NCBI RefSeq assembly: GCF_014647315.1
Contig: NZ_BMOY01000028.1
Coordinates: 1 to 37,115 of the forward strand
From: Paenalicyclobacillus cellulosilyticus
GTDB lineage: Bacteria > Bacillota > Bacilli > Alicyclobacillales > Alicyclobacillaceae
Direction of reading: 5' to 3'
DNA: 37,115 nucleotides
Shown here: in pieces, positions 15,498-23,984 of the stretch
Numbering within the stretch: position 1 is the stretch's first letter
Layout of the letters: each line of letters starts with the position of its first letter
The notes under the pieces: model-generated
The model's database searches: none
Told to the model about the DNA's origin: nothing
What the model saw: only the letters and a program-made list of their open reading frames with translations
Program-made: the position numbers and the translations under genes

Positions 15498-16033
15498 GGC
15501 GTACCCTTGCGCCCCGGATCGGCGGACGCCCGCTTGTCCTGCGCAGCGCGCGTCAGGCCGACGTCGTTCAAGATGGCTTCCTGCAGCCCGAACATCTCCT
15601 GCTCCGCCGCCTCGTCGCCGTGATCGTACCCCAACAGGTGCAAAAACCCATGCACCAGCAAAAAACCGATTTCGCGCGCAGCGGAGTGGCCGTACGCCTG
15701 CGCTTGCGCCAACGCGGTGGGCACGCTGACGACGATGTCACCCAACAGCGGCCGTTCATCTTCCGGCCCAGGCACGGCCTCTCCCTCCAGCATGGAGAAG
15801 GAGAGGACATCGGTCGGCCTGTCCACCCGCCGGTACCGCCGGTTCAATTCGTGGATTTCCTCATCGCTGACAAACGAAACCGACACTTCGCCGCGCACAT
15901 CGAGCCGCCGCGCCGCCGCTTCAAGCACCCTGCGGACAAACGCCTCGTCGACCGGCGCTTCCGCCGGGACCGCGGTGCGTACGTCGACATCCACCCACAG
16001 CCTTGCCTCTCGCTCCTGTGCACCGAGGGTCAT
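15494..16033 (-). CDS. ybeY: Endoribonuclease YbeY
   Basis: The 179-residue protein is YbeY, a zinc metalloprotein needed for 16S rRNA 3' maturation and 70S quality control. The motif VHGFLHLLGYDH (127-138) provides the three zinc-binding histidines H128, H132 and H138. The upstream RPTDVLSFS (72-80) and LLGDIVVSVPTA are also typical. Its ATG at 16033 overlaps the yqfF stop as ATGA, and its own stop overlaps the dgkA start the same way, so yqfF-ybeY-dgkA are tightly coupled. The C-terminal 15 or so residues are an unconserved basic tail. Confidence 0.97.
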   Translation of the reverse strand: MTLGAQEREARLWVDVDVRTAVPAEAPVDEAFVRRVLEAAARRLDVRGEVSVSFVSDEEIHELNRRYRRVDRPTDVLSFSMLEGEAVPGPEDERPLLGDIVVSVPTALAQAQAYGHSAAREIGFLLVHGFLHLLGYDHGDEAAEQEMFGLQEAILNDVGLTRAAQDKRASADPGRKGTP

Positions 16034-18228
16034 CTGCCGACTTCCTTTCGAATCTTGTCCAGGTCGGGGTACTCAATCCGCGCATGGTAAATCCCTTTCA
16101 GCGTCTTCATGAACGCCCCGACCATCGCGTCGAGGTCTTGCAGGGTCAAATCACACTCGTCCAACTGCCCGTCTTCCAGCCGATCGCGAATGATCTTCCG
16201 GATCACACCTTCCACCCGGTTCGGGGTGGGACGCGACATGCTCCGCACCGCCGCCTCCACCGCGTCGCAGATCATCACAATGGCGCACTCGCGCGTCTTC
16301 GGCTTGGGACCCGGGTACCGAAAGTCGTCCACCTTCACCGTCCCGGTCTTGTCCATCTCGCGCGCCTTGTTGTAGAAGTACCACAGGATGGTCGTCCCGT
16401 GATGGGTGGCGCAGATCTCGCGAATGGGCTTGGGTAATCCCGCTTCTTCCAGCATGCGCAAGCCATCGCTGACATGCGAGGTGATGATCAGATGACTTAA
16501 GCTCGGTGCAATCTTGTCGTGCGGGTTTTCCTTCGTCATCTGATTTTCCACGAAGAACATCGGCCGCTTCGTCTTGCCCACGTCATGGTAGTACGCACCG
16601 ACCCTGCACAACAGCGGGTCCGCGCCCACCAACTCTGCCGCCGCCTCCGCCAGGTTGCCGACGATGAGGCTGTGGTGGTACGTTCCCGGCGCCTCCAACA
16701 GCAGCTTGCGCAGCAACGGATGGTTCGGATTGGACAGCTCGAGCAAGTGGATGGCGGTCAAAAGCCCGAACGCGCTCTCCAAGAACGGCAAGATGCCCAT
16801 CGTCAAGACGGCGCTGGCGATGCCGTTCAACAACCCGAGTCCGAACTCAAGCGACACCGCGTGGACGTCGATCTCGCTGTTGTGCTGCAGCAGGTTCATC
16901 GCCAGGATCACCAGCGCGTTCATCCCGGACACGAAAAAGCCGGCGCGCATGAACGTGCCGCGGTGGGTGACCTTGGCCACGCTGTAGGCACCGACGAGGG
17001 AACCGACGAACCCGAGCACCGTGAACCAGTAACCGAAATCGAGCGCAGCCCCGTACAGGAGCGACAAGTAAAACGCGACCACCACCGCCACCGAGGCGTC
17101 CATCAACACCGTGATGAGCATCGGCCCGAGCGAGACAGGCACCAGGTACGCGATGGAGCTCGGCCCGCCGTCATTGATGATGGTCTTGGTGACGCTGATG
17201 AGCACCGACATCATGACCAAGACCAAGCCGAGGACCACCAGCATGAGGTTGTCCAAGCGGCGCCTTGCGGACCGTTGCTCGACGTACGCGGCCAACAACC
17301 CGACCGACAAGAGGATGTACAGGGCAAACCCTGCCGACATCGCGTAATTCGGGCGGTTGGACGACAACAGACCGACGTCCTGGAGCTGTTGCAACACCCG
17401 CGGCGTGATGACGCCGTTGCGTTCGACAATCACCTGGCCCTCATGGATGAGGATAGGCGGAACCGACCGCGCCGCTTGTTCCTGCGCCGCGCGCGTCGCC
17501 TCAGCCTGATAGATCATGTTGGGCCGAAGCACGCTCAGGACGACGTTCTGGACGATGTTTTGCGAGACCCGGTCGAGCGAGTAATTGAGCAACTGGCGGT
17601 CGACCAAGAGGCTCGCTTCTTCCATCAACGACTCGTTGAACGGCACGTCGAGCAGCGTGTGCACGATGCGGTCGCACACATTCTGCAGCATCGCCAGTTG
17701 CGACGGCTTCACGGTCAACAGCAGCTTCAGCGTCGCCACATCCAGCTTGCGCGGCGCGACCGCGAGCAGGCTGTCCAAACGCTGTGTGCGCGACATCGTC
17801 TTGTCGGTCACCACCTGTTCCGCGGTGGTGAACAGTTGGTCGACCTGATTGAGCGCTTCGATCTCGACGGCCTGGGACTGGACGTATTGTTTCGGGACGC
17901 GTTTGACGGCAGCCGCCCGCGCCTGCTCGGTGGCCGCAGTGTCGACCGCGGTGGTCGGTGCGACGATGGTGACGGGGCTGGTTTGCCCGACTTTAAAGTG
18001 GTAGCGGGGTGGCAACACACTGCCCAAGAGCAGCCAATACATCGCCAAGGCGAGCGACACCCAGATGGCGACCCGGACCCGCTTGCTCTCTCGAAACCGT
18101 TCGTCTTCCCGCCAGCGGCGCACCGCCTGCCGCCACGTCTCCCAGAAGGTCCACACGGCGTGCCTCACCTGCTCCCTGTCGGTGCGCGATGGCCGCCCCG
18201 CCCGTCCGTATGGCGACAGGCGCGCCAC
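16030..18228 (-). CDS. yqfF: 7TM-HD cyclic-di-AMP phosphodiesterase family protein (YqfF/PgpH)
   Basis: The 732-residue membrane protein has an N-terminal cytoplasmic tail and transmembrane helix (about 50-72), a large 7TMR-HDED extracellular domain, a cluster of about seven membrane helices (roughly 300-480) and a C-terminal cytoplasmic HD domain. The HD site is clear: GTYHHSLIVGNLAEAA (H518/H519), YYHDVGK with H548-D549, LIITSHVSDG and ICATHHGTT. Listeria PgpH, the characterised homolog, degrades cyclic di-AMP. The start is GTG 18228 with GAGGG 4 bases upstream. Six bases separate it from the phoH stop. It sits in the conserved phoH-yqfF-ybeY order. Confidence 0.95.
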   Translation of the reverse strand: MARLSPYGRAGRPSRTDREQVRHAVWTFWETWRQAVRRWREDERFRESKRVRVAIWVSLALAMYWLLLGSVLPPRYHFKVGQTSPVTIVAPTTAVDTAATEQARAAAVKRVPKQYVQSQAVEIEALNQVDQLFTTAEQVVTDKTMSRTQRLDSLLAVAPRKLDVATLKLLLTVKPSQLAMLQNVCDRIVHTLLDVPFNESLMEEASLLVDRQLLNYSLDRVSQNIVQNVVLSVLRPNMIYQAEATRAAQEQAARSVPPILIHEGQVIVERNGVITPRVLQQLQDVGLLSSNRPNYAMSAGFALYILLSVGLLAAYVEQRSARRRLDNLMLVVLGLVLVMMSVLISVTKTIINDGGPSSIAYLVPVSLGPMLITVLMDASVAVVVAFYLSLLYGAALDFGYWFTVLGFVGSLVGAYSVAKVTHRGTFMRAGFFVSGMNALVILAMNLLQHNSEIDVHAVSLEFGLGLLNGIASAVLTMGILPFLESAFGLLTAIHLLELSNPNHPLLRKLLLEAPGTYHHSLIVGNLAEAAAELVGADPLLCRVGAYYHDVGKTKRPMFFVENQMTKENPHDKIAPSLSHLIITSHVSDGLRMLEEAGLPKPIREICATHHGTTILWYFYNKAREMDKTGTVKVDDFRYPGPKPKTRECAIVMICDAVEAAVRSMSRPTPNRVEGVIRKIIRDRLEDGQLDECDLTLQDLDAMVGAFMKTLKGIYHARIEYPDLDKIRKEVGR

Positions 18229-18234
18229 CTGCCC

Positions 18235-19209
18235 TCACGACGCTTCCGGGGCACCCGCGCGTTCATATGCGGCGATGATCTTTTGCACCAAATGGTGGCG
18301 GACCACGTCGTGGCCCGTGAAAAAGTGAAACGCAATCTCCTCCACGCCGCGCAAGACGCGCGTCGCCTCGACCAATCCAGAGAGCCTTCCTGCCGGCAGG
18401 TCGATCTGTGTCACATCCCCTGTGATCACCATCTTTGAACCTAAGCCGAGCCTTGTCAAGAACATCTTCATCTGCTCGGGCGTGGTGTTCTGCGCCTCAT
18501 CCAGGATGACGAACGAATCGTCGAGGGTGCGGCCGCGCATGTACGCCAACGGCGCGATCTCGATGTTTCCCCGCTCGAGCGCCCGCTGTACCTGCTCCGC
18601 GCCATACACGTCGTACAGGGCATCGTAGAGCGGCCGCAGATACGGGTCGACCTTTTCCTGGAGGTCGCCGGGGAGAAAACCGAGCTTCTCTCCCGCCTCG
18701 ACAGCGGGCCGCGTCAACACAATCCGCTTCACTTCCCCGCGCCGCAGCGCCATCACCGCCATCGCCACCGCCAAGTACGTCTTTCCCGTCCCGGCCGGAC
18801 CGATGCCGAAGACGATGTCATAGCGCCGAATGGCCTCCACGTAACGGCGCTGGCCGAGCGTCTTCACCCGCACCGCCTTTCCCTTGTAGGTGGTGGCCAC
18901 CTCGCTGGTGTACAGGGACACCAGTTCACCGAGATCGCCGGAGCGGGCCAAGTCGATGGCGTACCGATAGTCACGCTCAGACAAATGTACGCCAAGTTGC
19001 ACGAGTTGCGCGCATACTCGCACAATGGCGTACATTTGTTCGACCTCATCCGCGGGACCTGCGAACGACACCTCGTTGCCCCGCACGGTCACCTTGGCGC
19101 GGTAGTGCGCATCCAGCAAGCTCAGCAACGCGTCATTCGGACCCAGCACGGACATCGCTTCTTCATTGTTCGCGAATGTCCATTTTCGGACGATGACATC
19201 CTGCGCCAA
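18235..19209 (-). CDS. phoH: PhoH family ATPase
   Basis: The 324-residue protein is a PhoH/YbeZ-type P-loop ATPase. Walker A is GPAGTGKT (137-144), followed by the family's VLTRPAVEAGEKLGFLPGDL and ALAYMRGRTLDDSFVILDEAQN-like Walker B region. An N-terminal KH-like region precedes. PhoH works with YbeY in RNA metabolism, and the two genes are linked here. The start is TTG 19209 with AAGGGG about 11 bases upstream. The gene begins 54 bases after yqfD ends and precedes yqfF by 6 bases, so it is mid-operon. Confidence 0.95.
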   Translation of the reverse strand: MAQDVIVRKWTFANNEEAMSVLGPNDALLSLLDAHYRAKVTVRGNEVSFAGPADEVEQMYAIVRVCAQLVQLGVHLSERDYRYAIDLARSGDLGELVSLYTSEVATTYKGKAVRVKTLGQRRYVEAIRRYDIVFGIGPAGTGKTYLAVAMAVMALRRGEVKRIVLTRPAVEAGEKLGFLPGDLQEKVDPYLRPLYDALYDVYGAEQVQRALERGNIEIAPLAYMRGRTLDDSFVILDEAQNTTPEQMKMFLTRLGLGSKMVITGDVTQIDLPAGRLSGLVEATRVLRGVEEIAFHFFTGHDVVRHHLVQKIIAAYERAGAPEAS

Positions 19210-19263
19210 CCAGTCGCCAACCCCTTCGCCAAGCCGATGTGCCGCCGCGCCGCACGCCCATCG

Positions 19264-20472
19264 TCATCCTGCTGTCCGACCCGGACCTCCCGCCGCGGCA
19301 GGCAGCGGCGCGGCCGTGCCGATGTCTTCCTCGACGCGCGTCAGTACCGTCTCGTATAGCTTACCATGCTCCACTTGGGTCTGTAAAACGGTCTGGCCGA
19401 GCACCCGCGCGTCCGCACCAGCCCGCGCGCGCACATCGAGCGCAGCCAGACGGAGCGCCTCCTTGCGCGCGGCTGACTCCGTCAACGCAAAGCGCCGCGG
19501 CTCGACCTCCCGTATCTCGTCCGACTGCCACCCCACCGGCAACCGCAAGCCGAACACACGCAGGTCACGCTCGTCCGACACGGTGACTTGCCTGGGATAA
19601 TCCGCTTGCTTCCACCCCCAGACATGCAACGCCCACGCGCCGAAGCGGAGGTAAACGCGCCGGACCGACGCCCCGGTCCACGCCTGCTGCACAACCGAGA
19701 GCGGCAGGGCGACCTGCGATCGGTACCACACCTCGGCGTACACCTTGCCGTCCGCCGCGACGGCCACCCCGCTGTCGCCGAGGCGTCCGGAGATGAGCAC
19801 CTGGCCGGGCTGCACCGTCTGCCCTGGCCGCACCACCACGTCTCCCCGCGTCGCAAACACCTTCAACACCGTGCCCGGCTTTGCCGCCACAATGTCCTGG
19901 GGAGCCGCGGGCGCGGGAGGTTGTGCCGGGATCTTGGGAAGAACCTCAAGTTGCGCTTTGGCGCCGTGCAATTGGACGCCAATCCAAACCAGCGACGGCA
20001 GGTGGTCGAGCATGCGCGCCTGCAACACTTCCACCTCCGGCAGGTTCCAGCGCCATGCCCCGACATACAAACCGTTTTCCCGCGCGGCCGCCACCACCTC
20101 CCGCACCAGGTCCTCGTCATCCGTGCCGCTGACGTCAACCTGCCAGATGATTGAGCTCAGGCACGCCAACACGCAAAGGAACAACACAGGGCCGACCCAC
20201 ATCACCTTGCGTTGACGGAGGCGGCGCGCGGCAAACGGCAAGCCAATCCTCTCCACCGCCCGCAACCGCACCTTGTGGCGGCGGCATGCCGCGACGAGTG
20301 CGCGGAAGTCGCCGAGGGCAATCCGCAACGAACAGCGGTCATCGCCCACGCGGACATCGTACAACGGCACACCCTCCGCATGCAGGTCTCGCAACACCCT
20401 CGCCACGAATGCGCCCCGCAGTTCCAGCCGCACGGCCCCCCGCCACCGGTGTTCCCACGGGACGCGGCTCAT
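19264..20472 (-). CDS. yqfD: Sporulation protein YqfD
   Basis: The 402-residue protein matches YqfD, a sporulation protein predicted to lie in the mother-cell membrane. It has an N-terminal globular part (GDFRALVAACRRHKVRLRAV), one transmembrane helix (about 90-111) and a large extracytoplasmic domain. VWIGVQLHGAKAQLEV and the KPGTVLKVFATRGDVVVRPGQTV stretch resemble the family's beta-rich region. The ATG at 20472 overlaps the yqfC stop as ATGA. It sits between yqfC and phoH as in B. subtilis, where yqfCD are SigE-dependent. The frame is open further upstream but lies across yqfC. Confidence 0.92.
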   Translation of the reverse strand: MSRVPWEHRWRGAVRLELRGAFVARVLRDLHAEGVPLYDVRVGDDRCSLRIALGDFRALVAACRRHKVRLRAVERIGLPFAARRLRQRKVMWVGPVLFLCVLACLSSIIWQVDVSGTDDEDLVREVVAAARENGLYVGAWRWNLPEVEVLQARMLDHLPSLVWIGVQLHGAKAQLEVLPKIPAQPPAPAAPQDIVAAKPGTVLKVFATRGDVVVRPGQTVQPGQVLISGRLGDSGVAVAADGKVYAEVWYRSQVALPLSVVQQAWTGASVRRVYLRFGAWALHVWGWKQADYPRQVTVSDERDLRVFGLRLPVGWQSDEIREVEPRRFALTESAARKEALRLAALDVRARAGADARVLGQTVLQTQVEHGKLYETVLTRVEEDIGTAAPLPAAAGGPGRTAG

Positions 20473-20768
20473 CCAGGTTCCTCCTCCGAACGGCGGTACT
20501 CGATGGTCGTCAACTCGCCGTGCACATGCACCTCGCGCGCGGCGATGAACGTGACGGTGAAGTGCGCGCCGCACAATCGGACCGCAGCGTGATCGAGCGC
20601 CATTTCGACCTCGTCGGTGCTGACACGGCGGAGTTCCCGGACGTTCTCCACCACGACGTCCCGGCCGCCGATGACCGTCAAGCGTGAGACGCCGAGCAGC
20701 GCATCGGGCGGCAAGTTGAGCCACTGCGCCGCCCTGCGCCGTATCCGTCGTTTCCAGCCGGATGTCAT
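20469..20768 (-). CDS. yqfC: Sporulation protein YqfC (YabP/YqfC family)
   Basis: The 99-residue protein matches the YabP/YqfC family, small sporulation proteins of unknown biochemistry. Typical features are an N-terminal helix with LNLPPDALLGVSRLTVIGG and a C-terminal beta region LCGAHFTVTFIAAREVHVHG ending in LTTIEY. The ATG at 20768 has AAGGAGGGG 8 bases upstream. A SigE-like promoter lies just ahead, and a terminator insulates it from the upstream rpsU-yqeY unit, so yqfC probably leads the long operon down to era. The floA/yqfB pair that separates yqeY from yqfC in B. subtilis is absent. Confidence 0.92.
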   Translation of the reverse strand: MTSGWKRRIRRRAAQWLNLPPDALLGVSRLTVIGGRDVVVENVRELRRVSTDEVEMALDHAAVRLCGAHFTVTFIAAREVHVHGELTTIEYRRSEEEPG

Positions 20769-20805
20769 GCGCGGCCCCTCCTTCTGCGCGGCCCCCGTTC
20801 AGTGC

Positions 20806-20835
20806 ATGGATATGCCCGCCCGGCTGCGGATATGA
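20806..20835 (-). promoter_or_regulatory. Sigma-E-like sporulation promoter of yqfC
   Basis: On the minus strand TCATATC (20829-20835) matches the SigE -35 (KMATATT) at six of seven positions. It is followed after exactly 14 bases by CATATCCAT (20806-20814), a partial match to CATACANT. Spacing and target both agree with SigE control known for yqfC in B. subtilis. Confidence 0.55.
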
Positions 20836-20851
20836 ACAAGCCAAGTCGTAG

Positions 20852-20882
20852 CAAAAAGCAAAGCCCGCCTCATGGCGGGCAT
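20852..20882 (-). terminator. Terminator of rpsU-yqeY
   Basis: Perfect stem GCCCGCC/GGCGGGC (20863-20869, 20874-20880) with a 4-base loop, followed on the minus strand by TTTGCTTTTTGC. It lies 60 bases past the yqeY stop. Confidence 0.85.
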
Positions 20883-20941
20883 GACAAACCTGTCTATGCA
20901 AGAGGGGGGTAGGGGAAGTCCGTCCGACGCGTGACAGCGCC

Positions 20942-21388
20942 TCAACCGCCCAGTTCCGACTGTACCCGTTGTTGGACCAGCTTGCCGTCGGCCCGGCCGC
21001 GGACCTTCGGCATCAGGACGCGCATCACCTTGCCCACGTCTTGGCGGGTGGTTGCGCCCACTTCCGCGATGGCCGCGCGGACGAGCGCCGTGAGCTCCTC
21101 CTCCGACAAAGGCTCCGGAAGATAGCCCTGCAAGACGGCAATCTCCGCCTCGGCCGCCGCGACCAAATCCGCGCGGCCTCCGGCCGCGAACTGGGCCATC
21201 GCGTCCCGCCGTTGCTTGACTTCCTTCTGAAGGACGGCGATGATGCCCGCATCGTCCAGCGGGCGGCCTTCTTCAATCTCCTTGTTCTTGATGGCCGCCT
21301 TCACCATGCGGACCACCGACAGGCGGACCTTGTCCTTTGTTTTCATCGCTTCTTTCAGGTCTTCATTCAAACGATCCAGCAGACTCAA
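20942..21388 (-). CDS. yqeY: GatB/YqeY domain protein
   Basis: The 148-residue protein is a stand-alone YqeY, related to the tRNA-binding tail of the GatB amidotransferase subunit. It starts SLLDRLNEDLKEAMKTKDKV and includes SVVRMVKAAIKNKEIEEGR, FAAGGRADLV and LQGYLPEPLSEEEL, all characteristic. Its exact role is not defined; the fold suggests tRNA binding. The start is TTG 21388 with GAGGGG 6 bases upstream. It follows rpsU, the usual partner, and is closed by a terminator. Confidence 0.95.
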   Translation of the reverse strand: MSLLDRLNEDLKEAMKTKDKVRLSVVRMVKAAIKNKEIEEGRPLDDAGIIAVLQKEVKQRRDAMAQFAAGGRADLVAAAEAEIAVLQGYLPEPLSEEELTALVRAAIAEVGATTRQDVGKVMRVLMPKVRGRADGKLVQQRVQSELGG

Positions 21389-21450
21389 CAGAGACCCCTC
21401 GCTTCAGCCACCGTCCATGCCGGGTTCCGAAGCCGTACGCGTCACCGCCG

Positions 21451-21633
21451 TCAGTAAGAGCGCCGGCGATGCTTGCGCGCCGCCTCCGCCTTCTTTTTGC
21501 GCGCGACGCTCGGCTTTTCGTAGTGCTTCCGTTTCCGGATCTCGGCCAGGACGCCGTCGCGGGCAGTGGCCTTTTTAAACCGGCGCAGCGCGCTGTCCAG
21601 AGACTCGTTCTTGCGGACCTTGATCTCGGACAT
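21451..21633 (-). CDS. rpsU: 30S ribosomal protein S21
   Basis: The 60-residue protein is S21: [20 protein letters not shown], then REGVL-like [19 protein letters not shown] and a basic tail ending KHRRRSY. It binds the 30S platform and helps initiate translation. The ATG at 21633 has GGGAGGGAG upstream; the open frame continues 14 codons further but without support. A strong promoter lies about 40 bases upstream, so rpsU-yqeY form a short two-gene transcript. Confidence 0.97.
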   Translation of the reverse strand: MSEIKVRKNESLDSALRRFKKATARDGVLAEIRKRKHYEKPSVARKKKAEAARKHRRRSY

Positions 21634-21673
21634 CCCTCTCCCTCCCCTCAACCTTGCAACGTAAATCAGACCC

Positions 21674-21703
21674 ATTGTAGTACAGCCCCAACACGGGTGT
21701 CAA
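21674..21703 (-). promoter_or_regulatory. Sigma-A promoter of rpsU-yqeY
   Basis: Minus-strand TTGACA (21698-21703), an 18-base spacer and TACAAT (21674-21679) form a near-consensus promoter upstream of rpsU. Confidence 0.7.
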
Positions 21704-21765
21704 ACGACCGATGGCCAAGACATGCTGCGCCCGCTGTGGACATAGGGTAGAGCGGAGGGAGAGAG

Positions 21766-22707
21766 ATGTTCTGGAATCTGACGGCGGCCGCCGCGGCACT
21801 GCTCGGTTTCCTCGGCGGCCTGCACCTGCTGCGCACCGGACTCGCCCACACGGCGGGTCAGCGCTTGGAACGGCTGATCCACCACCTCGTCCGCACGCCC
21901 ACGCGCGGTATCTTGACCGGCACGGCGTTCAGCGCCCTGTTGCAAAGTTCGGCCGCGGTCACCGCCATCGCGGTCGGTTTGGTTGCCAGCGGGCGCATGA
22001 CGTTCGCCGACGCGATTGGGATCGTACTCGGTGCGAACGTTGGATCCACCGTCACACCCCAACTGTTGACGCTCAACCTGCTGGCCGTCGCAGTCCCCTG
22101 CCTGGTCTTGGGTGCCCTCGGCCTCACGTTCGCTTCTTCCCGCTGGCGAAACCCGTGCATCGCGTTGTTCGGTTTCGCCGCCATGGTCATCTCCCTGGAA
22201 ACACTCGATACCGCGCTCACGCCGGTGGCACAAACCGGGGCGCTCCAGGCGTGGCTGCGCGACGCGGCGGAGAGCGAGCTGTGGGCAGCGTGGGCCGGTT
22301 GCCTGGCCAGCGCCATCCTGCAATCCAGCACCGCCACCACCATCATCACCATGACCCTGGCCGCCCAACACGCGATCCCGCTCACCGGTGCCATCGCCAC
22401 GGTGCTCGGGGCCAATGTGGGCAGTTGCGTCACCTCGGTTCTCGCCGCCATCGGCCAAAGCCGCCCCGCACAGCGCGTCGCCCTCAGCCACGTGCTGCTC
22501 AACGCCGTCGGCGTGTGCGCGGTGCTGCCGCTCGTCCATCCGTTCGCCGCCTGGATGGCGGCGTGGGCGGACGAACCCGCCCAACAGGTTGCCAACGCCC
22601 ACACCGTCTTCAATGTGGTCTGCACGCTCGCGGCGTGGCCGCTCGCGCGGCCATACGCCCGCTTCGTGGAACATCTCCTTCCCGACCGCGCCAACGCCGG
22701 AACCTAA
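21766..22707 (+). CDS. yqeW: Na/Pi cotransporter family protein (YqeW-like)
   Basis: The 313-residue integral membrane protein has the internal duplication of the NptA/PhoU-less Na/Pi cotransporter family. [14 protein letters not shown] and [12 protein letters not shown] occur in the first half, and [13 protein letters not shown] and [12 protein letters not shown] in the second. These QSS and GAN(V/I)G motifs line the phosphate path. About eight hydrophobic segments are visible. The ATG at 21766 has GGAGGGAGAG upstream. It runs opposite to all its neighbours, as yqeW does in B. subtilis. Its TAA stop overlaps the TAG stop of the convergent gene by four bases, leaving no room for a terminator. 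Confidence 0.93.
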   Translation: MFWNLTAAAAALLGFLGGLHLLRTGLAHTAGQRLERLIHHLVRTPTRGILTGTAFSALLQSSAAVTAIAVGLVASGRMTFADAIGIVLGANVGSTVTPQLLTLNLLAVAVPCLVLGALGLTFASSRWRNPCIALFGFAAMVISLETLDTALTPVAQTGALQAWLRDAAESELWAAWAGCLASAILQSSTATTIITMTLAAQHAIPLTGAIATVLGANVGSCVTSVLAAIGQSRPAQRVALSHVLLNAVGVCAVLPLVHPFAAWMAAWADEPAQQVANAHTVFNVVCTLAAWPLARPYARFVEHLLPDRANAGT

Positions 22708-23915
22708 CGAAGCTGCCCCAGTTCAGCCAAACCTGCCGACGGCCGGGCCGAAGCGACATGGTCCGCCAGCCACACCCCGGTCGGCAACACCCTGCCCGGC
22801 AACGCGAGCAGCGCTTCGGCCGCCTGCAGTTCGTCGCGAGTGTCGACCCACAGAATGAATCGGTCCGCCCCCGCCGCCGCGGCGATCCGCTCCGCCATCG
22901 CGGCCTGGTGCGGCGACAGGCCGGCCAAGCGTACCACTGCACACAGCGCAGGCGATGCCCCGCCCGCGGCCGCCTCCCGTGCCGCCGCCGTCACGCCCGT
23001 CAGCGCGGCGAACACCGCCGGAAGATCGTCCGCGGCCAAGTCCGCCTGCGGCACGACCACCGCAATCCGGTCGGCGCCGGCCGCCACCGCGTGCCGGGCC
23101 GCGGCGGCGAGAACCGGAGGCGACCATGCACCGTGCGGCAGTCCGATGAGCGCCCCGACCCAGGTCCCGGCCGTTTTGAGCGCCACCGCAACCGGCAGCA
23201 GATGCGGTTCCACATACCATCCCTGCACAGCCTGCTCCTGCGCCGTCGCTCCCGTAGCCGCGGCTGTCCGCTGCCAGGCTGCGGCGAGCGCCACCGGATC
23301 GAGCGGACGCGCGCACACCGCCACCGGCACGGGGCCCTGTCGCGGCGGCATTTCCGCCTCCGTCCGCACGTCACGCGGTACAGCCAGCCACGCTGCCGCG
23401 GCCGGGAGAACCTCCCTGAGTTCTGCCGCCAGGGCGTCGGCCAGCCGCTCCCCCGCACGGCCGCCGCAGTACAGGCTGAGCAGCGCCTCCGCCTTGGCGA
23501 ACACCCAGTTCCAATTGGCGTATCCCCGCCGCATCTGGAGTTCGCGCGCCGTATCCCATGGCACAAAATACGCCGCGGCCAACTCCTCCGCCTGATGCCG
23601 CGGCGATGCATCCGGCGCTGCCGCCTCCATCAGAAACAGGCGCACCTGCTTGCGGACCGGCTGCCCGGCGCGCGTCATCCGGTACTCCAGCCTGCCGAGC
23701 GGACAAACGACCCGGGCGCGGATCCCGGTCTCTTCCTCAACCTCGCGCAAAGCCGCCTCCTCCCAGCTTTCTCCGGGCTCCAGGTGGCCTTTGGGGAACG
23801 CGACGTGGCCATACGCGTCGTCGATCAACAACACCTCGTCCCCCGCCGGCGTTCGCCGCCATACCAAACCGCCCGCCGCGCGTTCCAGGCGCGCTTCATC
23901 CATGCCGCCGCACAA
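22704..23915 (-). CDS. NUDIX hydrolase fused to an inactive-looking DeoC-like domain
   Basis: The 403-residue protein has two parts. Residues 10-145 are a canonical NUDIX domain whose box at 43-65 ([14 protein letters not shown], then REVEEETGI) is complete, so hydrolysis of a nucleoside diphosphate-type substrate is plausible. Residues 200-390 look like a deoxyribose-phosphate aldolase barrel: [15 protein letters not shown], then [12 protein letters not shown] (253-264) and [14 protein letters not shown] (275-288), then [17 protein letters not shown] (342-358). These align with DeoC VCVNP, IGFPLGA, GADEIDMVIN and AGADFVKTSTG. The Schiff-base lysine is replaced by Ile/Leu and the DMVIN aspartate is gone, so aldolase activity is unlikely. 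TTG 23915 has AAGGGGTGA upstream; ATG 23903 is the alternative. It follows mtaB by 69 bases. Role unknown. Confidence 0.8.
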   Translation of the reverse strand: MCGGMDEARLERAAGGLVWRRTPAGDEVLLIDDAYGHVAFPKGHLEPGESWEEAALREVEEETGIRARVVCPLGRLEYRMTRAGQPVRKQVRLFLMEAAAPDASPRHQAEELAAAYFVPWDTARELQMRRGYANWNWVFAKAEALLSLYCGGRAGERLADALAAELREVLPAAAAWLAVPRDVRTEAEMPPRQGPVPVAVCARPLDPVALAAAWQRTAAATGATAQEQAVQGWYVEPHLLPVAVALKTAGTWVGALIGLPHGAWSPPVLAAAARHAVAAGADRIAVVVPQADLAADDLPAVFAALTGVTAAAREAAAGGASPALCAVVRLAGLSPHQAAMAERIAAAAGADRFILWVDTRDELQAAEALLALPGRVLPTGVWLADHVASARPSAGLAELGQLR

Positions 23916-23984
23916 CCGCTGTCACCCCTTCCCACGCACCGTGGTCGCCGACTGCGGCCAACGTGCGGCCGCACACCCCGCCGC

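Noticed and set aside
22704..23915. Two separate genes joined by a sequencing frameshift
   Set aside because: The frame is continuous with no internal stop or alternative start with a ribosome-binding site near the domain junction, and codon character is even across it.
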